DNA from: Fremontodendron californicum
Lineage: Eukaryota > Streptophyta > Magnoliopsida > Malvales > Malvaceae
Length of the DNA: 64,000 nt
Assembly: GCA_030761205.1 (NCBI GenBank)
Contig: JAULJL010000035.1
Coordinates: 19,137,001 to 19,201,000, forward strand
Direction: 5' to 3'
The notes under the pieces: generated by a model
The model's input: only the letters and a program-made list of their open reading frames with translations
Database searches by the model: none
What the model was told of the DNA's origin: nothing
Program-made: the position numbers and the translations under genes
Part shown: positions 1-10,075 of the stretch, piece after piece
Layout of the letters: every line of letters begins with the position of its first letter
Position numbering within the stretch: position 1 is the stretch's first letter

Positions 1-762
1 AGTGGGGATGGTTCCAGAGAGAGAATTAATATTTACAGAAAATAACTGTAGTTTTTCAAGCCTGCCAATAACAGATGGAATGGAACCTGATAATTCGTTT
101 TCTCCTGCCACTAGCACCTCCAAGTTGATGAGATTTCCAAATCCTGTTGGTATTTTCCCCACTATGTTATTGCCTTGCATGGCAAAAATTTTGACAGCAT
201 TTGACAAATTGCTTATGCAATCATGTAATGCCCCTCCAAAGCTGTTGTCACTTATATCCACAAAATCCAAGCTGGTGGCGTTGGTTAAAGAGCAGAGGAA
301 GTTTAAGTCATTTGCTCCCTGACTACCAAGAAGATTGTCAGCAATATTAAATGATTGCAACTTTTCTAGCTTCCGGAAGGAAGGGATGTTTCCAGTAAAT
401 TTGTTTCCCACAACCTGAAGCTCGATGAGGTTCGAGGCATTGGTTATTGAATGAGGAAATGGTCCACTGAGTTGGTTCAGGCTAACAGAAAATATTTCAA
501 GATATGGCATATTGACTCCCAATTGTGAGGGAAGACTACCTTGAAACTTGTTTTCCCCAATATCAAGAACTCTAATATTAGAGAGATTAAAAAGTGAGGA
601 AGGAACGACACCAGACATTTGATTCACTGCCACAGAAAAAATGGTAAGATTCTTCAATTGGCCAAGAGCTTCAGGAATAACCCCAGTCAATCTATTTAGA
701 GGTAGATAAATGATCTCCAGAGACGACAAGTTCCCCAAGAAAGAAGGGATACTCCCTCTTAA
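1..762 (-). pseudogene. RLK-A: LRR ectodomain segment, left of the Copia-1 insertion (partial)
   Basis: Read on the minus strand, this segment is one open frame of extracellular leucine-rich repeats: consecutive LxxLxLxxNxLxGxIP units with spacers such as GQLKNL, NLSNI and NASNL, closely similar to RLK-B and RLK-C in this window. It is the middle of a subfamily XII (Xa21/EFR-type) receptor-like kinase, which acts at the plasma membrane. The end of the ectodomain, the membrane helix and the kinase domain would lie beyond the left edge. Removing Copia-1 and one copy of the 5-bp duplication CTTAA (758-762 and 5380-5384) rejoins this frame to the segment at 5385-5962, so the insertion hit a coding LRR exon. 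The N-terminal segment carries a separate frameshift, so the gene is a pseudogene in this haplotype. Confidence 0.85.
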
Positions 763-1394
763 TGTTAGGTACCAGAGTGACGGAATAGTGTCTCACAACT
801 AAAATAAGAGATGAGAAAATAGGAATTGAACACACAAAAGAAACACAGATATTTTACGTGGTTCGGCCAATATACCTACGTCCACGGGAGGAGGAGCAAA
901 GCTTTGTATTTAATCGGAGATGGAGTACAAACCGGATACAAACCGGCTACATATTACAAGTGCTCTTTCTAGCACACACTCAACACCTCAATACACAAGC
1001 ATCTAACAGGCAGCTACTGCCTCTAAACTCTCTCATCACCTCTACCGGGAGGGGCTCCCTCTGGAGCTCTCACTATGCCTCACCCGGGAGGGAGCTCTTG
1101 GAGCTCTCCTCGGAGCTCTCTAGCTCTCTGGAGCTCAGCTCATTTCTCCTCTACTCCTCTCTCTGCTCTTCTCCTGCCAAGGCCAAAGGCCTTATATAGA
1201 AGCAAATGGTGGGTGTGAAAACTGTAGATATGATGGCTACCAGAATTTGCCAAGAACATATCAAAATTGTTTTGAATTCGGCTATGCAATATTACGTGAA
1301 GAATTTGGTTTTGGCTATTGACAGAGGGAGCCGACAATGTTGAATTTGCAAAGCCATCTTTCTTGACTATGAGATTTTAGCCACAATTCTAACA
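763..1394 (-). repeat. Copia-1 3' LTR
   Basis: This 632-bp terminal repeat runs TGTTAGGTACC...ATTCTAACA on the plus strand and matches 4748-5379 at all but one base that I can see. A TATA-type box occurs on the minus strand near 1190-1198 (plus strand CTTATATAG), as expected for a U3 promoter. The ACGTGGTTCGGCC motif near 855-868 is a feature often seen near the U5 end of plant Copia LTRs. A 113-codon plus-strand frame within the LTR is identical in both copies only because the LTRs are identical. Confidence 0.95.
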
Positions 1395-1406
1395 ATCTCC
1401 CACTTG
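1395..1406 (-). other. Copia-1 polypurine tract
   Basis: On the minus strand the sequence AAGTGGGAGAT abuts the start of the 3' LTR. It is the expected plus-strand priming site for reverse transcription. The same tract follows the related LTR at 62918. Confidence 0.75.
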
Positions 1407-1468
1407 AAGATTTGATTAAACCAATCATATCTTCACACCACTCTTTCTGTCTTGCCATTCCATGTTGC

Positions 1469-4222
1469 TTACGTTTCTGATAGACCATAGGAGGATCGAC
1501 ACCAAATAAACTTGTCAGTGTTGATTGGCTTTGTCATAACATCTGCTAGGTTGTCTTTGGTGTGAATCTTTTGCATATCCACACTTCCTTCTTCTACTAC
1601 TTCTCGAACAAAGTGATACTGTATACCTATATGCTTTGTCCTGGAATGAAAGGCTGGATTCCTTGCAATGTGCAAGGCACTCTGACTGTCACAATACACA
1701 ATAATCTTCTTCTGCTTGTGCCCGAGTTCTTCCATTAACCTTTGTATCCATATTGCTTCCTTGCATGCTTGGGTAGCTGCCATGTACTCAGCTTCTGTAG
1801 TAGACAAAGCTACAACAGTCTGTAACTTAGATAACCAGCTTACCGCTCCTCCTGCAAGTGTGAACACATAGCCAGTAGTGGATTTCCTTTTATTAAGATC
1901 ACCTGCAAAATCTGAATCAACATAACCCCTGACAACAAGTTCTGATCCTCCAAAACATAATGCAACATCTGAGGTTCCTTTAATGTATCTAAGGATCCTC
2001 TTAACAACATTCCAATGCTCTCTACCAGGATATGCCATAAATCGACTGACCGCTCCCACTGCTTGTGCAATGTCTGGTCTTGTACATATCATAGCATACA
2101 TAAGGCTTCCCACCGCTGATGCATACGGTACTCGAGACATTTCCATCCTCTCTGCTTCATTGCTAGGACTCATACCTGAGGATAATTTACAATTGACAGG
2201 AAGTGGGGTAGATATTGGCTTACAGTCTTGCATGTTGAAGCGTCGCAAGACCTTCCTCAGATAATTCTTTTGAGAAAGCCAAATTTTCCTGTCTTTTCTG
2301 TCTCGGTGAATTTGCATCCCTAAAATCTTGTTTGCGGGTCCCAAGTCCTTCATATCGAACTCCCTAGCCAACTGTGCCTTCAAATCTTGGATTCGATCTT
2401 TGTTGGGGCCTACCACCAACATGTCATCCACATACAACAGCAAAATAATGAAATCATTATCATCAAACCTCTTGTAGTACGTACAATGGTCTGAACTTAG
2501 TCTGTTGTATTCAAGGCTAATTATGAAAGAATCAAATCTCTTGTACCAACATCTGGGCGCCTGCTTTAGACCGTACAGAGATTTGGTCAACCTGCAAACC
2601 AAGTTTTCTTTGCCTGTTTCAACAAAACCTTCTGGTTGGAGCATATAAATTTCTTCTTCAAGCTCTCCATGTAGAAAAGCCGTCTTTACATCTAGTTGTT
2701 CAAGATGTAAATCAGATGTAGCACACATAGCCAACACTACTCTGATAGTAGTAAGTCTGACAACTGGAGAAAATATCTCGTTGAAGTCAATACCTTCTTT
2801 CTGAGCATATCCTTTTACAACCAATCTAGCACGATATCGTTCTACTTGATCATTGCTATCCCGCTTGATCTTGTAGACCCATTTGTTACCAATGGCTTTT
2901 CTGCCATGTGGTAATTCCACCAGTTCCCATGTCTCGTTTTTGTGAAGAGCTTCAATTTCTTCCTGCATTGCTGTCATCCACAGAGAAGCATCTGAGCTAC
3001 TAGTAGCTTCATGAAAAGTTGATGGCTCTCCATCCTCTGTTAAAAGACAGTATGCAACATTGCTCTCCGTAACATACTCCGTGTGCCAATTTGGAGGCCT
3101 TCTCTCACGAGTTGACCTTCGAACTTCTACAGCCTCGGACTCAACTGGTTCTGGTACCTCATGCTCTGGTTCTGCTTCAGAAGAATCATCTTCTTGAGAA
3201 TTTCTATCCATCTGCACTGTAGCAGTCTCTTTTGAAGTGTTGTCATTTGTTTGCTCACTTTGCAGTTCATTTTCTGCAAAAACTACATCTCTGCTGACAA
3301 CAACCTTGCGGGCAGTGGGATCCCACAGGCGATACCCCTTAACACCGTCAGCATAACCCAAGAATATACATTTTCTGGATTTTGGATCCAGCTTTGTTCT
3401 TTCTTGGGAGTTGTACATCACGTACACAGGACATCCAAACACATGTAGAGAAGAATAATCAGCTGGCTTTCCTTTCCACATCTCCATAGGCGTCTTCAAA
3501 CCAATCGCCGTTGATGGTGATCGATTTATCACATAACAGGTGGTTTTGACTCCTTCTGCCCAGAAAGATTTGGCCAATCCCGCTGTTCTCAGCATGGCTC
3601 TTGTTCTATCTAGGAGAGTTCTGTTCATCCGCTCTGCTACACCATTCTGTTGAGGCGTATGTGCAACCGTGAATTGTCTCATAATACCCTCTTTCTTACA
3701 GAATGCTAGAAAGTTACCGTCTACATATTCTCCTCCATTGTCTGTCCTCAAGCACTTGATTCTTTTCCCAGTTTCAAGCTCTACTTGTGCTTTGAACTCC
3801 TTGAATACTGAAAACACATCAGACTTCTTCTTGATTGGGTACACCCATAATCTCCTGGAATAGTCATCAATGAATGATACAAAATATTTTGCTCCACCCA
3901 GGGATATTTCTGGTGACTCCCACACATCAGAATGGATTAAGTCCAGTATGTGTTTGCTTCTTGTAGTTACTTTAGCAAACTTCAATCTATGCTGCTTGCT
4001 TATCACACAGTGCTCACAGAAAGGTAAATTGACCATCTTGAGCCCGGGCAGGAGATTGCGTTCTGCAAGGACTTTCAAGCCTCGCTCTGACATATGGCCT
4101 AATCTGCGATGCCACATCATCGTCGTTTCTTCTTGGCTGGCTGCTGCAACTGATGCATCTGCCTCTTGCAACGTCTCTCCCAAAAGCATGTATAGATTGC
4201 TTGTGATCTTCAATTTCCACAA
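1469..4222 (-). CDS. Copia-1 pol: GAG-pre-integrase, integrase, RT, RNase H
   Basis: A 917-codon open frame encodes the pol part of a Ty1/Copia polyprotein. Visible in order are the GAG-pre-integrase zinc region (WHRRLGHMSERG, residues about 37-48), the integrase core with its Asp-Asp-Glu triad (HSDVWES near 96, RTDNGGEY near 160, NGVAERMNRT near 195), the RT catalytic box LLYVDDMLVVG near 600, and RNase H (YVDSDFAGD, ALSTTEAEY, YCDSQSA). There is no in-frame ATG near the left end; the frame opens from a TTG region at a deletion scar, so the natural translation start is missing. Protease and capsid are absent. A 324-codon near-duplicate of the C-terminal part lies at 62992-64000. Confidence 0.93.
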   Translation of the reverse strand: MWKLKITSNLYMLLGETLQEADASVAAASQEETTMMWHRRLGHMSERGLKVLAERNLLPGLKMVNLPFCEHCVISKQHRLKFAKVTTRSKHILDLIHSDVWESPEISLGGAKYFVSFIDDYSRRLWVYPIKKKSDVFSVFKEFKAQVELETGKRIKCLRTDNGGEYVDGNFLAFCKKEGIMRQFTVAHTPQQNGVAERMNRTLLDRTRAMLRTAGLAKSFWAEGVKTTCYVINRSPSTAIGLKTPMEMWKGKPADYSSLHVFGCPVYVMYNSQERTKLDPKSRKCIFLGYADGVKGYRLWDPTARKVVVSRDVVFAENELQSEQTNDNTSKETATVQMDRNSQEDDSSEAEPEHEVPEPVESEAVEVRRSTRERRPPNWHTEYVTESNVAYCLLTEDGEPSTFHEATSSSDASLWMTAMQEEIEALHKNETWELVELPHGRKAIGNKWVYKIKRDSNDQVERYRARLVVKGYAQKEGIDFNEIFSPVVRLTTIRVVLAMCATSDLHLEQLDVKTAFLHGELEEEIYMLQPEGFVETGKENLVCRLTKSLYGLKQAPRCWYKRFDSFIISLEYNRLSSDHCTYYKRFDDNDFIILLLYVDDMLVVGPNKDRIQDLKAQLAREFDMKDLGPANKILGMQIHRDRKDRKIWLSQKNYLRKVLRRFNMQDCKPISTPLPVNCKLSSGMSPSNEAERMEMSRVPYASAVGSLMYAMICTRPDIAQAVGAVSRFMAYPGREHWNVVKRILRYIKGTSDVALCFGGSELVVRGYVDSDFAGDLNKRKSTTGYVFTLAGGAVSWLSKLQTVVALSTTEAEYMAATQACKEAIWIQRLMEELGHKQKKIIVYCDSQSALHIARNPAFHSRTKHIGIQYHFVREVVEEGSVDMQKIHTKDNLADVMTKPINTDKFIWCRSSYGLSET

Positions 4223-4302
4223 GGATTCCTTTCACTACTTTCAATATTCCACAAGGAGAAATTTCTCCCACTGAACTTCTCTATCTCGAATTTTGCTGCC
4301 AT
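4223..4302 (-). pseudogene. Copia-1 gag N-terminal stub and deletion junction
   Basis: An ATG at 4302 (minus) opens a frame starting MAAKFEIEKFSGRNFSLW, the usual N-terminus of a Ty1/Copia gag. After about 18 codons it breaks: the next sequence belongs to the region just before the GAG-pre-integrase domain, in another frame. Everything between (the rest of gag, the zinc knuckle and the protease, normally well over 1 kb) is missing. The deletion is inferred from the expected domain order, not from a full-length relative in the window. Confidence 0.7.
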
Positions 4303-4732
4303 GGTTGTACACGAACTGAAGCGAGTTACACTATTTCACCGTGAATAGTACCGTATACGTGAACAGTATTGTACGTATATCGTACACTAGAACAAATCTA
4401 GTATACGTTAACAATTACTGCAAAAGTATACAACCACACGTATGAATAGTAACCGTATCTGTGAACAGTGACCATATACTGGAACAGTGACCGTAGCCCG
4501 TGAATAGTGCACCAGGTAGGTTCCCAGGAAAGAGAGGTGGGTCACTGATAGACACACTTAAATACCAAGTCTTTCCTAGCCAGAACTTCCCTAGACACTT
4601 TCACACTACCACACTTTATTTCCAGCAACAAGAATAATTCTTTTCTGATGTGGAAGATCAGACAATACTGCAACCACAGAGCATACTAAGAACCAACACT
4701 TTCACTGCAGCGGAATAAGGACCACGAACCAA

Positions 4733-4746
4733 TGGCTCTGATACCA
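4733..4746 (-). other. Copia-1 primer binding site
   Basis: The minus strand reads TGGTATCAGAGCC one base inside the right LTR. This is the typical plant Copia primer binding site, complementary to the 3' end of initiator methionine tRNA. It fixes the right-hand LTR as the 5' LTR. Confidence 0.85.
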
Positions 4747-4747
4747 C

Positions 4748-5379
4748 TGTTAGGTACCAGAGTGACGGAATAGTGTCTCACAACTAAAATAAGAGATGAG
4801 AAAATAGGAATTGAACACACAAAAGAAACACAGATATTTTACGTGGTTCGGCCAATATACCTACGTCCACGGGAGGAGGAGCAAAGCTTTGTATTTAATC
4901 GGAGATGGAGTACAAACCGGATACAAACCGGCTACATATTACAAGTGCTCTTTCTAGCACACACTCAACACCTCAATACACAAGCATCTAACAGGCAGCT
5001 ACTGCCTCTAAACTCTCTCATCACCTCTACCGGGAGGGGCTCTCTCTGGAGCTCTCACTATGCCTCACCCGGGAGGGAGCTCTTGGAGCTCTCCTCGGAG
5101 CTCTCTAGCTCTCTGGAGCTCAGCTCATTTCTCCTCTACTCCTCTCTCTGCTCTTCTCCTGCCAAGGCCAAAGGCCTTATATAGAAGCAAATGGTGGGTG
5201 TGAAAACTGTAGATATGATGGCTACCAGAATTTGCCAAGAACATATCAAAATTGTTTTGAATTCGGCTATGCAATATTACGTGAAGAATTTGGTTTTGGC
5301 TATTGACAGAGGGAGCCGACAATGTTGAATTTGCAAAGCCATCTTTCTTGACTATGAGATTTTAGCCACAATTCTAACA
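4748..5379 (-). repeat. Copia-1 5' LTR
   Basis: This is the 5' LTR in the element's own orientation, 632 bp, identical to 763-1394 except for one C/T difference seen near 5033. A minus-strand TATA-type box lies near 5175-5183. The LTR ends at ...ATTCTAACA and is followed at once by the second copy of the target duplication CTTAA. Confidence 0.95.
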
Positions 5380-5384
5380 CTTAA

Positions 5385-5962
5385 TGTGTTGTTGCTAAAG
5401 CCTAATTCCTTCAGGTTTAACAAGCGGCCAAGTGCAGCAGGTATTTGTCCAACTAGTAGGTTGTATCCAATGTATAGATGTTCGAGTTTAGAACAACCAG
5501 ATATATTGGAAGGGATTTCACCACCTATGAAGTTTCTATCCAGAGTTAATTCTTGCAATCTATGTAAACGGCCAATTTCTTGAGGAAGCTCTTGAGTGAA
5601 GCTGTTGCTTTGAAGATTAAACACCCGTAGAAAGCTCAAATTTCCAATATATGGTGATATTGATCCCGTTAGTTTCAATGTTCGCAAGTCCAACTTGGTA
5701 ACTCTTTGATGTCTTCGTCCGCATTCAACACCACGCCATTGGCAAAAATGGACACTGTTGTTCCACAACGCATAATCCCAAGCTGATCACCGATTATCTT
5801 GGCCTTAAAATGGAGCAAAGCCTCTCGATCTGTTTCATTTCCATTACTCACTAAGGCTGCTGAACCAAGTAAGTAAGGACCTTCTAGATTGAAGCATAAG
5901 AGAAGAAAGGAAAAATTAAGTGACCAATACACCTTCAAATGCATTTCTGATAGCCTCATCAA
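5385..5962 (-). pseudogene. RLK-A: N-terminal segment (signal peptide, LRR cap, first LRRs), frameshifted
   Basis: The minus strand encodes the start of an LRR-RLK. The segment from the ATG at 5962 gives a hydrophobic signal peptide (LNFSFLLLCFNL) and the LRR N-terminal cap beginning NETDREALLHFKAKI. A second frame, to 5385, gives WNNSVHFCQWRGVECGRRHQ and the first LRRs. The two frames meet near 5760-5768 and differ by one base, so there is a frameshift in the cap. Downstream the frame continues across the Copia-1 site into 1-762. RLK-A is therefore doubly disrupted, by frameshift and by insertion. Confidence 0.88.
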
Positions 5963-6061
5963 GAAAGAAAGACTACTTGAATTAATTCATACTACTATTA
6001 CATTACATTTGGGGCGGTGTTTGCTTCAATAACAAGAACAAAGAGGATGTTATATCAGGGC

Positions 6062-6069
6062 TATATAAG
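6062..6069 (-). promoter_or_regulatory. Possible TATA box of RLK-A
   Basis: CTTATATAGC on the minus strand lies about 105 bp upstream of the RLK-A ATG. Spacing and sequence fit a plant core promoter, but nothing else supports it. The upstream region is cut by Copia-2 at 6505. Between 5963 and 6504 I see no gene. Confidence 0.35.
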
Positions 6070-6504
6070 TTCTTTCATCATCAAAGGAAAGCAAATTTAT
6101 AACAAAAAGAGATAGGAAAAAGAACTTTGGGTACTTCTTTTCCAGCCTTATCTTTATAATTTTGTTAGACAGTATTGATCTCTAATGTGAATCTAGAACG
6201 ATTAGCTGTTGAGAATTGTCCACATTCATGAATGTCTCTTAGCGACGAGACGACTAAAGATAGTTGCCAGACTTGACTGAAGTCATTGATAGCCAAGGTC
6301 CCCATTAAGAGAAATTAAGGCAAAGTGTCTCTTGCGACTACAAAACTTCAAAGGTAGGTGCTAAACTTAAGTAATTATGTAGCAACAATAGAAATATTTT
6401 TGTTTGCTTTCAATTACTTATGGAAGACGTCACATGAAATTTCTCGGTGATAAGGTATGGTAACGAATTTCTGATTGGAAAAAAGATAGTTCTAAGTCTA
6501 ACAG

Positions 6505-6764
6505 TGTAAAGGATAAACCAGAAGATTCAAACAAACCAGCAGCAGCAGATAAGCAACCATATCAGCAAGTTCAAATCCTAACCGAATCTGCAACAAACAC
6601 AAGCAAGAGGATAAGCACAAATCAAATCAACTGAGATTTAAATTTTTCAGTTTGTAACAAACATACAAGTTTAAATATTTTAGGCAACTCATACTTGTAT
6701 AAATACTAAAGTTAGCAATAAACAGAACACAGTTCATTTTCTGCAAACATTACAATTCTCTACA
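6505..6764 (+). repeat. Copia-2 5' LTR
   Basis: This 260-bp LTR contains a TATA-type box (TTGTATAAATAC) near 6697-6708 and AATAAA near 6717. It differs from the 3' LTR at two sites (near 6511 and 6630). Confidence 0.93.
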
Positions 6765-6782
6765 TGGTATCAAGAGCCACTG
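6765..6782 (+). other. Copia-2 primer binding site
   Basis: TGGTATCAAGAGCCACTG directly follows the 5' LTR. It is a variant of the initiator-Met tRNA primer site of plant Copia elements. Confidence 0.8.
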
Positions 6783-6834
6783 CTTAACAGCCTTCGATCC
6801 TCAATTTTTTTTTTCTTCCCCTCCTTCAACTTCA

Positions 6835-7524
6835 ATGGCTGCCAACAACTTCCAACCAACTGCTACCACAAACATGGTCAAAACAGAACCAATTTCCATC
6901 AATGCTGCAGCACAGCTCCCTCTAAAACTAAATTCTACCAATTTTTCATCCTGGCAAATCCAACTTCTTTCACTCCTTGATGGTCATGACATCATTGGCT
7001 ATCTCGATGGTACCATTCCCTGTCCAGAATCAACCATCACCATAAATGGAAACCAAAGTCCTAACCCAGCTCACAACCTATGGCGCAGGCAGGATAAATT
7101 TCTTTTGCATGCTATAATAGCCTCAGTCACTAAATCCATAATACCAATCATAGCAACTGTCACAACCTCTCAAGAAGCTTGGCAAAAACTTTCAACCACA
7201 TTTGCCAGCAAAACACGATCCAGGATCATGTCATTGAAAAAGAAACTTACAATGGCAACACAAGATGGACATTCAATTGCTGAATATATGCAGTTTATGA
7301 AAAGCATTACAGATGATCTGGCATTAGCTCAAGCACCAATTTCTGATGATGATCTCACTCTTTTCATTCTCAATGGTCTAGGACCAGACTTCAAAGAAAT
7401 ATCAACAGCACTTCAAGCTCGTGAAAACTCCAATTTCGTTTGAAGAGCTCCATGATAAATTGACAGACTATGAAAGGATCATCAAACAAGAAGAACTTCC
7501 TCAGCCATCACTAGCAACTGTTCA
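6835..7524 (+). pseudogene. Copia-2 gag (capsid), frameshifted
   Basis: The ATG at 6835 starts a retrotransposon gag: an N-terminal stretch with LKLNSTNFSSWQIQLLSLL (the usual Copia gag opening), a polypeptide-binding UBN2-type capsid core, and SIAEYMQFMKSI. The frame stops at 7443. The coding continues in another frame (FEELHDKLTDYERI) from about 7440 and shifts again near 7525 into the next segment. The capsid would package the element RNA in cytoplasmic particles. The two frameshifts make this copy unable to make full gag. Confidence 0.9.
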
Positions 7525-7526
7525 AT

Positions 7527-8177
7527 TTGCCAGAAAAAACAAGAGGTAGTCAGTTTTACAGAGGCAGAGGAAATCAGTTCAACAATCAAAACAGGAACAA
7601 TTTTGCATACCAAAGGAAGAGATCATTTCAGAATGCAACATACACTACCCCACGACTAGTCTGTCAACTATGTGAAAAACCAGGTCATAGTGCAAAGTTC
7701 TGCAGAAGCACTACAACACCTGACAAGGAACCAGTTGCAAATCATGTCACCAAATCCCAACCAAGAAATGCTGCAAATTGGATTGTTGACACAGGTGCAT
7801 CACATCATGTCACCACAGATCTAAACAATCTGTCCCTATACACAGAATATGGAGGTCCAGATGAGATCTTTGTAGGTGATGGCACATGTTTGAAAATATC
7901 TCATACTGGTACATCTGTTATCCCTACAACCAATAAACCTCTTCAATTAACAAATGTCTTGCATGTTCCACATATGAAAAGCAATTTACTTTCTGTTTCC
8001 AAACTATGCCAGACTAACAAAGTTTCAATTGAATTTTTTCCTTTTCATTTCTTGGTGAAGGATCTAGCTACGGGGGCACCACTAGTGACAGGACTGAATA
8101 AAGATGATATCTACGAGCTACCAAGTTGCCTGCTGTCCTCTTCAAAACCTGTCGTTTACTGTAAAAGAGTCAACTGA
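7527..8177 (+). pseudogene. Copia-2 gag end and protease
   Basis: This frame gives an Arg/Gly/Asn-rich linker, a zinc knuckle (CQLCEKPGHSAKFC, a CCHC pattern), then the aspartic protease motif WIVDTGASHHVT and typical protease-domain sequence (LLSVSKLCQ). It ends at a stop at 8177 just before the GAG-pre-integrase motif, which continues in a different frame (HHRLGHPSLKIL near 8190). The gag-protease-integrase frame is therefore broken a third time here. Confidence 0.88.
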
Positions 8178-8185
8178 GTTATGAC

Positions 8186-9509
8186 ATCATCGCCTTGGTC
8201 ACCCTTCCCTTAAAATCCTAAGTCAAATGCTTAATGTTTTTAACTTGTCTTCTTCATTCACCAATAAACAATTCATTTGTGATTCCTGCTGTTGTAATAA
8301 AAGCACAAAACTGCCATTTGCTCAGTCATCTTTAACCAGTTCAAAGCCACTTGAGTTAATCTATTCTGATGTATGGGGACCAGCACACACACCTTCTTTG
8401 GATGGTTTTCACTATTATGCGATCTTCATTGATCACTATGCAAAATACATATGGTTATTCCCCATTAAACAGAAATCAGATATTTACTCAATCTTTTCAT
8501 CCTATAAAGCATTAGTTGAAAAACATTTTAACACACCAATCCTTACTATGTACTCTGACAATGGTGGTGAATACAAAGCCTTGTCCAACTTGTTTGCATC
8601 ACATGGCATCTCTCACCTAACCACTCCACCACACACACCTCAACATAATGGCACTGCAGAAAGAAGACATCGACAGGTTGTTGAAACTGGACTAGCCCTG
8701 TTGCACCATGCATCTATGCCATTAAAATTTTGGTCTCAAGCATTCCAAACTGCTGTGTACCTCATCAACAGACTTTCTACACCCATACTTCACATGAAAT
8801 CTCCATTTCAAACATTGTTTAAGAAGACACCAAACTTTACTAAGTTAAAAGTGTTTGGATGCCTCTGTTACCCATGGCTAAAACCCTATAACAGTCACAA
8901 ATTACAACCCAAGTCTAGACCCTGCATATTTCTAGGCTATTCACCAACTCAGAGTGCATACAAATGTTTTGATCCACAAACACAAAAAATCTTTGTGTCT
9001 CGACATGTCTTGTTTCATGAAAATATGTTTCCTTTCAATAAGTCTCCTCATCCATCATCCAAACCTGAACCACAACTACCTTCAACAGCTGCTCTTGATC
9101 TGCCATTAACATATTCCTCAGTCACACCAACATGGAACCAGTCAGCCAGCTCGACCATTCAGAATTCAACTGATCACTTGGTGCGTGCTCCTACAGCTGT
9201 CCCATCAGGTAATGAAACTTCAAACTCAAATCTGCCTGCATCTATATCCACAAACTCACATCCTAGCACAAGAACACAGTCCATGACCACCAGATCCAAA
9301 AACAACATTCACAAGCCAAAAGTCATTCACACAGTTACCAAACATACCATAACACCTTCCCTAGAACCTACCTCTGTCAAACAGGCACTTCATAATATCC
9401 ATTGGAGACATGCAATGACAGCAGAGTACAATGCATTGGTGAGAAACAACACTTGGGACCTAGTGCCATCCTCTCCCAAACAAAATGTTGTAGGCTGTAA
9501 GTGGGTCTA
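8186..9509 (+). pseudogene. Copia-2 integrase and first RT residues, cut by the Gypsy insertion
   Basis: The frame starts at HHRLGHPSLKIL (GAG-pre-integrase), with its first ATG at 8227. It continues through the zinc-binding region (CDSCCCNKSTK), the integrase catalytic positions (IYSDVWGPA, MYSDNGGEY, HNGTAERRHRQ) and the insertion-rich linker to the start of the RT domain (WDLVPSSPKQNVVGCKWVY). At 9509 it is interrupted by the Gypsy LTR. Translation past this point (to 9624) is LTR sequence. The RT continues at 20686 in the same frame once one copy of the GTCTA duplication is removed. Confidence 0.9.
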
Positions 9510-9864
9510 TGATAACTCGTATAATTATATAGTTCTTAGTTATGTTTTATTATTGTTTTGTGTCAAATACGAGTTATTATTGCTTAGTCTAATTGTGTTT
9601 ATGATATTTTATATTTTTATGTAATTTGGTGTTTTTCACGAGTTTCTTTGAGTGATTTCAGATTACTAGGTTAAATCAACAATTAAGGGCAAATCCAGTT
9701 CAGTTCCAGTTCCGACACCTTTTGCCATATCCGCTATATCTGGAGTTTCACTGAAGCAATAAGGCTGAATTTTTTACAGTGCAAAGTTAAGAGGCATATC
9801 TATCTTTTTTCATGTTTTACACTTCTTGAAACAGAGTCGTTTTCCCTAGCGAAATCGATCATCA
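9510..9864 (+). repeat. Gypsy 5' LTR, internally deleted
   Basis: The first 355 bp or so align with 19199-19546 of the 3' LTR, with about seven base differences and one 1-bp indel. The remaining 1.1 kb of the LTR (equivalent to about 19547-20680) is missing. Both ends of the missing segment carry CATCAA(G), so a short direct repeat probably mediated the deletion. The lost part contains the only strong TATA box of the LTR. Confidence 0.85.
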
Positions 9865-9870
9865 AGTTTT

Positions 9871-9888
9871 TGGCGCCGTTGCCGGGGA
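9871..9888 (+). other. Gypsy primer binding site
   Basis: TGGCGCCGTTGCCGGGGA is the primer binding site pattern of Athila/Calypso-type plant Gypsy elements (usually assigned to tRNA-Asp). It lies a few bases inside the shortened 5' LTR. Confidence 0.85.
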
Positions 9889-9918
9889 GGCAATACTAAG
9901 TATATAAGTTTATAAGTA

Positions 9919-10053
9919 TATTTATTTTTATTGGCTGGTTATACCGCCTATATTTATTTTTATTGGCTGGTTATACCGCCTAATTTTCTATATATTTATA
10001 TTTATATTGTATATTAACTTTGTTTTATTTTTATTGGCTGGTTATACCGCCTA
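9919..10053 (+). repeat. Three direct repeats in the Gypsy leader
   Basis: The motif TTTTTATTGGCTGGTTATAC followed by CGCCTA occurs three times (about 9924-9950, 9955-9982 and 10027-10052) in the untranslated leader between the primer site and gag. Copies 1 and 2 are adjacent; copy 3 is about 45 bp further on. They could be slippage products or RNA packaging or leader structure repeats. Confidence 0.85.
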
Positions 10054-10075
10054 ATCTGTATATTAACTTTGTTTT

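Larger units (their letters stand above)
763..5379 (-). mobile_element. Copia-1: recent Ty1/Copia LTR retrotransposon, gag/protease-deleted
   Basis: The element has two 632-bp LTRs (763-1394 and 4748-5379) starting TG and ending CA, flanked by the target duplication CTTAA. It has an initiator-Met-type primer binding site next to the right LTR and a purine tract next to the left LTR, so it is transcribed on the minus strand. I see one base difference between the LTRs (near 1048 versus 5033), which indicates a young insertion. The 3.35-kb interior keeps integrase, RT and RNase H, but most of gag and all of the protease are missing. A copy like this would need proteins in trans. It lies inside the LRR exon of RLK-A. 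Confidence 0.95.

Noticed and set aside
858..1199. A 113-codon frame repeated identically at 858-1199 and 4843-5184 (and partly at 62352-62684)
   Set aside because: It lies inside the Copia-1 LTRs and is conserved only because the LTRs are recent copies. It has no recognisable domain.
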